From: Rhizobium sp. L51/94
GTDB lineage: Bacteria > Pseudomonadota > Alphaproteobacteria > Rhizobiales > Rhizobiaceae
DNA: 64,000 bases
Reading direction: 5' to 3'
Assembly (NCBI RefSeq): GCF_019355555.1
Contig: NZ_CP072144.1
Coordinates: forward strand, 1-64,000
How positions within the stretch are numbered: position 1 is the first letter of the stretch; every line of letters starts with the position of its first letter. The notes under the pieces were generated by a model. The model ran no database searches, was not told where the DNA came from, and saw only the letters and a list, made by a program, of their open reading frames with translations. Below, piece by piece: positions 33,618-45,467 of the stretch. Both the position numbers and the translations under genes were made by a program.

Positions 33618-35420
33618 ATGACAACGCTGACCCGCTTTTCCATCAAGCCGCTCTCCACCATGACGCGCACTCTTGCCGACGTCGCCTCGGCGCGTCGCGA
33701 GCCCGATCTGGTTATCAGCGATGCGCGCGTGCTCTCGACCTATTCGGAACGCATTCTGCCCGGCAAGGAAATCTGGATCTCCGGCGGCCGCATTGCTGCG
33801 GTCAAACCGAACGGCATCTATAAGGGGACACAGGCCAAACGCTACGATGCGAAAGGCGGTATCATCGCCCCCGGATTGGTCGATCCGCATATCCACATCG
33901 AATCGAGCATGGTCACGGCCTGCGCCTATGCGGAGGCCGCTCTTCTGAACGGCACGACGACGATTTTCTGCGACAGCCACGAGATCGGCAACGTCATGGA
34001 TGTCGCCGGTGTCGAAGCCATGCTGGAAGACGCGCGACAGGCGCCGCTGTCGATCTTCCTGACGGTGCCGAGCACCGTGCCGGCAACCTCGCCAGTGTTC
34101 GAGACGGCCGGGGGCGATCTGACGCCTGCGAAAATCGCAGCTCTGTTCGACAAATGGCCCGAGGCGGTCGCTCTTGGCGAGAAAATGGACTTCGTCCAGG
34201 TCGCCATGGGTGACGAGCGCAGCCACGCCATTCTTGCTGCGGCGCTGGAAAGGGGCAGACCGGTGTCCGGGCACGTCTACGGCCGCGAATTTGTGTCGGC
34301 CTATGCTGCGTCCGGTGTCACGGACACCCATGAAGCCATCGACCGGGACATTGCCGACGATATGCTGGAGGCAGGCATCTGGCTCTTCCTGCGCGGCGGC
34401 CCGCCGACGACGCCATGGCACAGCCTGCCGCTGGCGATCAAGACCATCACCGAGCTCGGCGCTTCGCACAAGCGCATCGCCGTATGCACCGACGACCGCG
34501 ATGCCGACGACCTGCTGCTGTTCGGCCAGGACTGGGTGACGCGGGAGGCGGTGAAGGCCGGCATGACAATCGAGCAGGCTTGGTCGATGGGCTCGCTGCA
34601 CGGCGCCACGCGCTTCGGCATGGAAAACGAAATCGGCGGCCTCGGCGGTGGACGGCGCGCCGATCTCGTGCTGCTGACCGACGAACTGAAGCCGGTCAGC
34701 ACGTGGTACGGTGGCGAACTGGTCGTGGACAACCGCAAGATCACCGCTGTCCTCGACGAGGCGCTTTCAAAACCATACCGGTATCCCGAGGCCGCCTACC
34801 ATACGGTGAAGCTGCCGGCCAATCTGAAACTGACGCCGGACCTCCCGACCACGCCGGTGCTAGCACACACCATCAAGACCGAGCTTCCCGGCATCACCCT
34901 CGGCCATGTCACCGTCAGTCTTGAGCCGGCGAACGACTGGCAAACGCATTTCGAGCGCCACGGCCTGTGCTTCGTGACAGTCATCGAGCGTCACGGAAAA
35001 TCCGCCGGCAATGTCGCCCACGGACTGCTCAACGGCTTCGGGCTGAAGAAGGGTGCGGTCGCGTCGTCCGTCGGCCATGATAGCCATAACATCATCGTCG
35101 CCGGCACCAACGAGGCAGACATGCAGGTGGCGCTTGCGGCCATCGAGGAGAAGCAGGGCGGCGTCTGCGTCGTCATGGATGGCAAGGTGACAGCCATGGT
35201 GCCGCTGCCGATTGCGGGGCTTTTGTCCGACAAGCGGGTCCACGAGGTAGCCGAAGAAACCAAGCTGCTGAAGATCGAGTGGGAAAAGGCCGAGTGCACC
35301 ATCGCCTATATGGGCTTCAACCTCATACCGCTTTCGGTCATTCCGGAAATCCGGATCACCGACAAAGGCCTCGTGCTGGTGCCGGAGATGGAGATCGTCC
35401 CGCTGTTCGAGCCGACCTGA
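33618..35420 (+). CDS. ade: Adenine deaminase
   Basis: A 600-residue metal-dependent deaminase of the amidohydrolase superfamily. Visible marks are the metal-binding GLVDPHIHIESSM, FCDSHEIGNVMDVAGVEAML, SGHVYG, the DDRDADDL segment and the C-terminal domain with VGHDSHNIIVAGTN. It converts adenine to hypoxanthine plus ammonia for purine salvage or nitrogen use. ATG 33618 (MTTLTRFSIKPL) is chosen; an in-frame extension would run through the hairpin above. The C-terminus is complete and faces the siderophore reductase gene 31 bases away. Confidence 0.92.
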   Translation: MTTLTRFSIKPLSTMTRTLADVASARREPDLVISDARVLSTYSERILPGKEIWISGGRIAAVKPNGIYKGTQAKRYDAKGGIIAPGLVDPHIHIESSMVTACAYAEAALLNGTTTIFCDSHEIGNVMDVAGVEAMLEDARQAPLSIFLTVPSTVPATSPVFETAGGDLTPAKIAALFDKWPEAVALGEKMDFVQVAMGDERSHAILAAALERGRPVSGHVYGREFVSAYAASGVTDTHEAIDRDIADDMLEAGIWLFLRGGPPTTPWHSLPLAIKTITELGASHKRIAVCTDDRDADDLLLFGQDWVTREAVKAGMTIEQAWSMGSLHGATRFGMENEIGGLGGGRRADLVLLTDELKPVSTWYGGELVVDNRKITAVLDEALSKPYRYPEAAYHTVKLPANLKLTPDLPTTPVLAHTIKTELPGITLGHVTVSLEPANDWQTHFERHGLCFVTVIERHGKSAGNVAHGLLNGFGLKKGAVASSVGHDSHNIIVAGTNEADMQVALAAIEEKQGGVCVVMDGKVTAMVPLPIAGLLSDKRVHEVAEETKLLKIEWEKAECTIAYMGFNLIPLSVIPEIRITDKGLVLVPEMEIVPLFEPT

Positions 35421-35430
35421 CAATGCGTCG

Positions 35431-35449
35431 CGAAGGGCAGGGGCCTTCG
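35431..35449. terminator. Short hairpin between convergent ade and siderophore reductase
   Basis: CGAAGG (35431-35436)/CCTTCG (35444-35449) in the 31-base convergent gap. The stem is short and has no T-run, so its role as a shared terminator is tentative. Confidence 0.35.
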
Positions 35450-35451
35450 GA

Positions 35452-36507
35452 TTAAGCGACCGGCACCTGTTGTCGCTGCCAGTACGCGGTGACACTGAAA
35501 CGATCGCGGTCATAGGCGATTTCCGTTTTCAGGAAAATCCGGATCGCCCGGGCCTCTGCCTGTTCGCAGGCAACCCAGACGAACGGCTTCTCTCCTCCGG
35601 CGGCAACCTGCTCGCGCACAATTGCCTCCAGCCGCCCGGACAAGCCATCATTGCGATGAAGCCAGACGACTTGGGCCCTTGCCGCCGTTGGCAAAGGCTG
35701 TTCGTCCGCCTTGCCGGACACCTCCACGAATATGCGCAATCGGGCATCTGAAGGTGCGGCTGCGGCAATGCGGGCGATGGCGGGGAGGGCGGTTTCATCG
35801 CCAACCAGAATGATGTCGCCGACATCCGGCACATCGCCGCCGCCTGGCCCCAAGAGAGCGGCGCGGTCGCCGGGCTTCGCGGACAGCGCCCAGGCTGCAC
35901 CCGGCCCATGATCACCCTCGTGGATGACAAAATCGATATCGAGTTCGCCGCGATCCGGATGCAGATTGCGGATCGTGTAAGGACGAACGATCAGCGCATC
36001 ATCGCCCTTCGGCCACTGGATACGTCCATCCGGCATCGTCTGAGGCCAGACGGGTTGACGGTCACGGGGCGATATCAGCAGCCGGACATGCAGTCCCCCG
36101 CGGCTGAAATGGGCGATGTCATCGGTGGCGACAGTGACACGGCGCATGTGGGGCGTGATATCGTGGGCGCCGACGACGGTGATTTCGCGCAAATCCGGCA
36201 CTGCTGCTACCTGCGGGCCATCCGCCCAGCGAAGATCGAGTTCGTCGTTTTCAGCGGACTTGAACAGGTGCTCCGCTACCATGCAGCGAATGGTGAACAG
36301 CATCGAGGCCGTCGGGCATTGCAGATTGATGATCAGCCGGTTGTCGGCAAGCGCTATGTCGCCGCCACCTATCGTCGTCTCGATAGTTGCGCCGTCAGAC
36401 GTGCGGACGACGTAGTCCGGCAACTGGGCACAAAGCTGGTCCAGCAACTTCGCTGCATCGGCGGGAATGGCAACGCCGGAGGCGGTAAACACAGCGGCGT
36501 TCATCAT
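35452..36507 (-). CDS. Siderophore-interacting FAD protein with N-terminal DUF2218
   Basis: A 351-residue protein. Residues about 1-95 form a DUF2218 domain; the rest is a ferredoxin-reductase-like SIP/ViuB domain: FAD site VRPYTIR, NAD-site start DIILVGDETALPAIARI and C-terminal AYWQ. These cytosolic enzymes reduce or strip iron from imported ferric siderophores. ATG 36507 has AGGAG seven bases upstream. It follows the TonB receptor gene after 68 bases in the same direction, so the two form an iron-uptake operon. Confidence 0.9.
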   Translation of the reverse strand: MMNAAVFTASGVAIPADAAKLLDQLCAQLPDYVVRTSDGATIETTIGGGDIALADNRLIINLQCPTASMLFTIRCMVAEHLFKSAENDELDLRWADGPQVAAVPDLREITVVGAHDITPHMRRVTVATDDIAHFSRGGLHVRLLISPRDRQPVWPQTMPDGRIQWPKGDDALIVRPYTIRNLHPDRGELDIDFVIHEGDHGPGAAWALSAKPGDRAALLGPGGGDVPDVGDIILVGDETALPAIARIAAAAPSDARLRIFVEVSGKADEQPLPTAARAQVVWLHRNDGLSGRLEAIVREQVAAGGEKPFVWVACEQAEARAIRIFLKTEIAYDRDRFSVTAYWQRQQVPVA

Positions 36508-36575
36508 TGAGTATCTCCTCGTTCTGCGCTGTCGGATGAAAGGGGGGCGCCAGCCACCCGCTTCCGGTCAGCCGC

Positions 36576-38789
36576 CTACCACTTCTTGCTGAGTTTCAGG
36601 GTAAAGGTCCGAGCATCGGCGTAACCGCAGGTATTCACCCCGGCGCAACCCGAGACGTATTCCTTGTCGAAGACGTTGGCGACGTTGAGCGCTGCGCCCC
36701 AGCCGTTCTTTTCGTAACGCACGGCGGCATCGAAGACGGTGGCCGAGGGCACGCGCAGCGTGTTGGCGGCATCGGCCCAGGACTTGCCCTGGTAGCGCAT
36801 GCCGGCACCGAGGCTGACGCCCTCGAGTGCACCGTCGGTAACGGCGTAGTCGAGCCAGAGCGAGGCGGTCGAGTTCGGCACCAGATAGGGCGAATTGCCG
36901 ACGATGCTGGTGTCGAGGTTCTTCGTGACCTCCTGGTCCGTGTACGAGTATGAGCCGAGCAGCTTCCAGTTCTGGTCAAGATTGACCTTGCCTTCCAGTT
37001 CGACCCCGCGCGAGCGCACCTCGCCGAGCTGGTACTGCAGGAAGGTGGCAGGATCGGTCAGCGCCATGTTCTTTCGGTTGATGTTGAAGATCGAGGCGGT
37101 AAACAGGGCGTCCATAAAGGTCGGCTGGTATTTGATGCCGGCTTCATATTGTTCGCCCTCTTCGGGGACCAGTCCCGCACCGGTAGCGGTCGTGCCGATC
37201 AGCGGGTTGAAGAATGTTCCGACGCTGACGTAAGGCGTGATGCCGTTGCCGAAGTCGTAGGCAAGACCAGCACGGCCGCTGGGCGACTTGCTGTTCGAAC
37301 CGGAATCCGTGGAGATCCGGGAGTCGACATTCTCGTCGACGAAATCGTAGCGGCCGTTGAGGGTCACCAGCCAGCCGTCGCCGAATTTCATCTGGTCCTG
37401 AGCATAGACGCCGAGCTGCTGCTGCGTCATTACCTGGTCGAGATAGACGAAGTTGGCGCCCTGGGTGCTGTTGTAGACCGGGTCGGTGGCGCTGATAGGG
37501 TTCGAGCCGCAGCAGGCTTGCACGTTATCGAGGCGATAGAGCGCATAATCAGTGCCAACCAGAAAGTTGTGGCTGATGCCGCCCAGGTCGAACTCACGCT
37601 GGGCATTGTTGTCGACCGAGAAGGAATCGGCCTTGCTATGCTCCGTGAAGCCGATACGCGCCAGTTCGTAGCTCGGGTCACTGTAGCCGGCAGCATTCGG
37701 GTCGCCGCCCACATAGCCATTGAGATACGGGCCTTCCTCGTCCTTCTTCAGATGACCGTAACGCAGGTTCTGCGAAAGCTTCCAGCCACCATCGAATTCA
37801 TGCTCGATGGAGTAGCCGACCATTTCCTGGCTATAGGTTTCCTTGTCGATGCTCGGTTCGCCGTAGAAAGCCTTGCGGTCGATCTTGCCGAACGGGGCAT
37901 CGACGACGGTGCCGACATAGGGGAAAAAGCCATTGCCGCTGTGCACTTCGTCGAGGCCGCTGACATAGGCATAGACCGAAAACTTGGTGGATTCGTCTGG
38001 CGAGATGGTGATCTGCGGCATAACGAAGCCACGCAGGTCGTGTGTGAAATCGCTGTACTGGTCGCCACCGGCGACTTTGCCGGTCAGGCGGTAGCTCCAC
38101 ACTCCGTCGGCGCTGAGCTTGTCGGAGAAGTCAAAGCCGGCATAGGCATTGCCGTTGTTGTTGATCCCGATCTCCGTGTAGTAAAGCGGCTGATCGGTCG
38201 GTTCCTTGCGGACCATATTGACGATACCGCCTGGATTGGTGCCGCCGTAGGTTACTGACGAGGCGCCCTTCAGCACTTCGATGCGTTCGAGCGAGAATGG
38301 ATCGATCTGGAAGCCGCCGAAGCCGTAGCTGAACAGCGTCAGGCCATCGAGAAAAACGCCTGTCTGGGTCGCATCGAAGCCGCGGATATAAAACCAGTCG
38401 GTGTCGCCGTCATTGCCGAACGGTTGTGTGTTGACACCCGGCGTATAGCGCAGGGCTTCATCCACCTTGTTTGTAATACCGCGATCCTGCATTTCCTGCT
38501 GACCGACCACCGATACCGACTGCGGCAGGTCCTTGATCGGAATATCCGCTTTCGATCCCGCCGTCGTGGTCTTGGCAACATAACCCTTGACCGGATCGCG
38601 GCCGGTCGTATCGCTTCCGGTGTCGGTCGCGCCGGCCTTGCCGCCCTGACCGCCCTGCACCACGAGTGGCTTGAGTTCGGTCGGCTGCGTCTCCTCTGCC
38701 GTCGCCGATGTGACAAGCGCAAGGCTCGCCATCGCCACGCCCGCTGCCAGCCGCGCCTTGAATGAAATTCCCTTGGTCAAATACGTCAT
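36576..38789 (-). CDS. TonB-dependent siderophore receptor
   Basis: A 737-residue outer-membrane receptor. The signal peptide ends near ATAEE, with a TonB-box-like LKPLVVQGG after it. The plug domain has IPIKDLPQSVSVV, DEALRYTPGV, FYIRGFD and GASSVTYGGTNPGGIVNMV. A 22-strand barrel finishes with the aromatic C-terminal residue (TLKLSKKW). There is no N-terminal signalling domain, so it is not of the FecA/FpvA type. The plug style suggests hydroxamate-type (ferrichrome-like) substrates, without proof. An IRO-type box lies 61-75 bases upstream. Confidence 0.93.
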   Translation of the reverse strand: MTYLTKGISFKARLAAGVAMASLALVTSATAEETQPTELKPLVVQGGQGGKAGATDTGSDTTGRDPVKGYVAKTTTAGSKADIPIKDLPQSVSVVGQQEMQDRGITNKVDEALRYTPGVNTQPFGNDGDTDWFYIRGFDATQTGVFLDGLTLFSYGFGGFQIDPFSLERIEVLKGASSVTYGGTNPGGIVNMVRKEPTDQPLYYTEIGINNNGNAYAGFDFSDKLSADGVWSYRLTGKVAGGDQYSDFTHDLRGFVMPQITISPDESTKFSVYAYVSGLDEVHSGNGFFPYVGTVVDAPFGKIDRKAFYGEPSIDKETYSQEMVGYSIEHEFDGGWKLSQNLRYGHLKKDEEGPYLNGYVGGDPNAAGYSDPSYELARIGFTEHSKADSFSVDNNAQREFDLGGISHNFLVGTDYALYRLDNVQACCGSNPISATDPVYNSTQGANFVYLDQVMTQQQLGVYAQDQMKFGDGWLVTLNGRYDFVDENVDSRISTDSGSNSKSPSGRAGLAYDFGNGITPYVSVGTFFNPLIGTTATGAGLVPEEGEQYEAGIKYQPTFMDALFTASIFNINRKNMALTDPATFLQYQLGEVRSRGVELEGKVNLDQNWKLLGSYSYTDQEVTKNLDTSIVGNSPYLVPNSTASLWLDYAVTDGALEGVSLGAGMRYQGKSWADAANTLRVPSATVFDAAVRYEKNGWGAALNVANVFDKEYVSGCAGVNTCGYADARTFTLKLSKKW

Positions 38790-38849
38790 GTCCTGCGCCC
38801 CATTGCGCGCCGCCCTTCACCCTCAAGGCGGCGCCGTCTCAATATAAGA

Positions 38850-38864
38850 TGAGTTGTTAACTCA
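38850..38864. promoter_or_regulatory. IRO-type iron box (RirA) upstream of the receptor
   Basis: TGAGTTGTTAACTCA fits TGA-N9-TCA, the iron-responsive operator described for the rhizobial RirA regulator. It is part of a 7+3+7 palindrome (38849-38865). It sits 61-75 bases before the TonB receptor start, in the gap to the AraC regulator gene. Confidence 0.6.
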
Positions 38865-38961
38865 TATTAAATCGAAGGGCTTGTCGCAATTTCGCAAAAT
38901 AGAACGTTTTTGGGCAATTGTGGCAGATGTCGGCATTTGCCCGGGCCCTGTGTCAAAAGCC

Positions 38962-39840
38962 TCACACAAGCTGGCTCTTCCTCCAGTTTGCCGGCGTCGT
39001 GCCGATGTGCTTGCGAAAAACACGGGTGAAATGCGCCTGGTCCGAAAACCCTGTCTCGACGGCCACATCCGTCAAGGGCGTATCCGAAATCATCAGTTGC
39101 TTGGCCCGATCGAGCCGAGCCTTCGTCTGCCATTGGTGCGGGGGAATGCCGGTCGAGGCCTTGAAGGCGTGGCTGAAGTGCGATTGCGACATGCTGGTCA
39201 ACGACGCCAGTTCCTCCAGCCGAATATTTCTGAGACAATTTTCCTCGATGTAATCGACCACCCGGCGCAATTGCCAAGCAGCAAGTCTGCTGCGCTTGCG
39301 CGGTGCTGTGCGGGAGAGTTGCAGCACATCGATCAACAGCGAGACCGCCAGTCCGTCGCCGTAGAGATCGTGCAGCGGCGCGGGATTTTCGCATTCCGCC
39401 GCGATAAGACCTGCCAGCGCCAGCACGCGCGGATCGGAAAACAGCAGGCGGGGATTGCCCAGCCTGGCGGGATCAAGGTCCTCCATCAGGCGGCGGCTGA
39501 GCCCTTCCGCGCTGAAGTGGATATCGAGATGACGGACGAAATCGATATCCACCATATCGGCCCACATCTCCAGCCCGGCCGGTATGTAGGAGGCACGCGG
39601 CGCATTTCCCTGCTGCACGCCGGCCGCTTTTGGCGACAGCTTGAGGCTGCATTGACCGGAGCCGCGCGCGTCCAGGAGGACGAACAGCCGGGGATCGTCG
39701 GAAACGTAGTAGCCGCCGGCATAGGGGGCGCAATCGACGTCCCAGACATCGGCGACGATTCCATTCCAGACGCGACGGTGAACCCCGCCGATGACGGAGA
39801 AGCCTTCAATCTTGTTGTCCATGCGTGGGTGAAATGTCAT
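38962..39840 (-). CDS. AraC-family regulator of the siderophore module
   Basis: A 292-residue regulator with an N-terminal ligand-binding domain (about residues 1-180) and a C-terminal AraC double HTH (RLEELASLTSMSQSHFSHAF and LTDVAVETGFSDQAHFTRVF). It precedes the TonB receptor and siderophore reductase genes on the same strand by 172 bases. Such AraC proteins commonly sense the siderophore and activate its receptor gene. The ligand is unknown. A near-IRO sequence lies in its own upstream region. Confidence 0.85.
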   Translation of the reverse strand: MTFHPRMDNKIEGFSVIGGVHRRVWNGIVADVWDVDCAPYAGGYYVSDDPRLFVLLDARGSGQCSLKLSPKAAGVQQGNAPRASYIPAGLEMWADMVDIDFVRHLDIHFSAEGLSRRLMEDLDPARLGNPRLLFSDPRVLALAGLIAAECENPAPLHDLYGDGLAVSLLIDVLQLSRTAPRKRSRLAAWQLRRVVDYIEENCLRNIRLEELASLTSMSQSHFSHAFKASTGIPPHQWQTKARLDRAKQLMISDTPLTDVAVETGFSDQAHFTRVFRKHIGTTPANWRKSQLV

Positions 39841-39872
39841 CGCTCATTCCAGCGGCCGCACCAGACGACGGC

Positions 39873-39907
39873 GGCCAATACCTAACTCAATAAGTCAGGT
39901 ATTGGCC
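39873..39907. promoter_or_regulatory. 11-bp inverted repeat upstream of araC, with near-IRO core
   Basis: GGCCAATACCT (39873-39883) and AGGTATTGGCC (39897-39907) pair perfectly. On the minus strand the core contains TGACTTATTGAGTTA, one base off the TGA-N9-TCA iron box. The repeat lies 33-67 bases before the AraC gene and 36 bases after glgB, so it may act as a glgB transcript end, an operator, or both. Confidence 0.45.
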
Positions 39908-39942
39908 ACCGTCAATTCCGGGGCATGTTTTGGCCTGCGAAC

Positions 39943-42176
39943 TCAGCGCTCCGGGACGGATGCCTTTGTTTCTGCAGACCAGCGCAGGAACAGCGTAGAC
40001 AGCGGCGGCAGCATCACCGACAGCGACGCATCCTGGCCGTGCGCCGGAATGTCCTCGGTCCACACGCCACCGGCGTTGCCGATGTTGGCGCCGCCGTAGA
40101 CGGCTGCGTCGGAGTTCAGCACCTCCGCCCAATGGCCAGCCTCCGGCACGCCGACCCGGTAGCCGTGGCGCGGCACCGGCGTGAAGTTGCAGAGAACCAG
40201 CATCATCTGCTTGCCATCGGCCGAGCGGCGCAACATGCCGATGACGGAGTTGACCGCGTCGTCGGGCACCGCCCACGAAAAGCCCTCGCCATGGACATCG
40301 CTGAACTGCAGCGCGGCTTCATCGCGATAGAGGTGGTTCAGGTCACGCACGAGACGCTGCATGGCGGCGTGTTGAGGCTGGTCGAGCAGGTCCCAGACAA
40401 CCGAGGCGTCATGGTTCCACTCGGTTGTCTGGGCAATCTCACCGCCCATGAAGATGAGCTTTTTGCCCGGATGACCCCAGAGGAAGCCGAAATAGGCACG
40501 AAGATTGGCAAAACGCTGCCAGTCGTCGCCCGGCATCTTGCCGATCAGCGAGCCCTTTCCATGAACAACCTCGTCATGCGACAGCGGCATCATGAATTTT
40601 TCGGTGTACTGGTAGACCAGTCCGAACGTCATCATTCCGTGGACGTATGAGCGATAGACCGGATCCTTCTCGATGTAATCGAGCGAATCGTGCATCCACC
40701 CCATATTCCACTTGAAGTCGAAGCCCAGGCCACCGTCTTCCGGCGACTTGGTGACGCCTGGCCAAGCGGTCGATTCCTCGGCGATCATCAGGGCATCGGG
40801 GCATCGCTCGTGGACGATGGCATTCAGGTGCTTCAGAAAATCGACGGATTCGAGATTTTCACGGCCACCATATTTGTTGGGGATCCATTCGTCGGCATTG
40901 CGGCTGTAATTGCGGTACAGCATCGATGCAACGGCATCGACCCGCAGTCCGTCGATGTGGTAGCGCTCGATCCATTCCAGAGCGCTGGAAATAAGGAAGC
41001 TTTTCACCTCGTTGCGTCCGAGGTTGTAGATCAGCGTATTCCAGTCCCGATGAAAACCTTCGCGCGGATCTTCGTGCTCGTACAGTGCGCTGCCGTCGAA
41101 ACGGGCAAGACCCCAGGGATCTGTCGGAAAATGCGCCGGCACCCAATCGAGGATGATGCCGATGCCTGCCGCATGGGCGCGGTCGACGAAATAGGCGAAA
41201 TCCTCGGGGGTGCCGTATCGCCCCGTCGGTGCAAACAGGCCAAGCGGCTGATAGCCCCAGGAGCCGCCGAAGGGGTATTCCATGATCGGCAGGAACTCGA
41301 GATGAGTAAAGCCCATGTCGCGTGCATAAGGAATGAGCCTCTGGCTGAGTTCCATCCAGTTCAGATGCCGGTTGCCTTCTTCGGGGATCCGGACCCAGGA
41401 ACTGAGATGCACCTCGTAGACCGACATCGGTGCGTCATCGTCCTGTCGCGCCTTGCGGGAGGCCAGCCATTCGGCGTCGTTCCACTGGAAGGGCGTGCTG
41501 CGCGCAACGATAGACGCGGTTGCCGGCGCAGCTTCGCTGGCCCGGGCCACGGGGTCGGCCTTCTGCGCAAGGACAGTACCGCCGGAGTCGATGATCTCGT
41601 ACTTGTAGTGATCGCCGGGACCGAGGCGCGGCACGAAGATTTCCCACACGCCAGCATTCGGGCGCAACCGCATCGGGTGGCGCCGACCGTCCCAGGAGTT
41701 GAAATCACCGACCACGGAAACACGCCGAGCATTCGGAGCCCAGACCGCAAACCGGACGCCGGCAATACCCTCGACGGACATCGCCTGCGCGCCAAGAACC
41801 TTCCCGAGTTCGTAGTGATTGCCCTCGGCCAGAAGGTGCAGGTCAAGGTCGCCTAGTAGCGGGGGGAAGGAATAGGGATCTTCCGTCTCCTGGATAGCGT
41901 CCGGCCAGTGGATGCGCAGACGATATTCCGGGCGTCCTTCGACTGCACCCGCAAACAGACCATTCTGGAAGACCGGCTGCAGCTGCGCAAGGATCTCGCC
42001 ACTGCCGGCTGCAATGACGTCGACGGAGATGGCACCTGGGATATAGGCGCGGATCACGTATCCGCTGCCGAAACCATGCAGCCCGAGGACGGAAAACGGA
42101 TCGCCGTGGCGGCCCTCAACGAGAGCATACAGGGCGTCATGATCTATTCCCGCCAGAAGATCGGCGTTGGCAAGCG

Positions 42177-42180
<4 letters not shown>
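39943..42180 (-). CDS. glgB: 1,4-alpha-glucan branching enzyme
   Basis: A 745-residue GlgB with two N-terminal beta domains (VWAPNARRVSVVGDFNSWDG, the second CBM48-like) and a GH13 barrel. The catalytic residues lie in GLRVDAVASMLYRNY (nucleophile Asp), MIAEESTAWPGVTK (acid Glu) and PLSHDEVVHGKG (transition-state Asp). It transfers glucan segments to make alpha-1,6 branches. ATG 42180 overlaps the treS stop as ATGA, so translation is coupled. It is the last gene of the glgE-treS-glgB operon and gives the branching step of GlgE-type glucan synthesis. Confidence 0.95.

Positions 42181-45467
<3,287 letters not shown>

Noticed and set aside
32829..34601. 590-codon minus-strand open frame across the transglutaminase and adenine deaminase genes
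   Set aside because: It lies antisense to two clearly recognised genes, has no family features, and is the expected mirror frame of GC-rich coding sequence.
37149..38258. 369-codon plus-strand frame opposite the TonB receptor
   Set aside because: Antisense to a complete receptor gene; no motif of its own.
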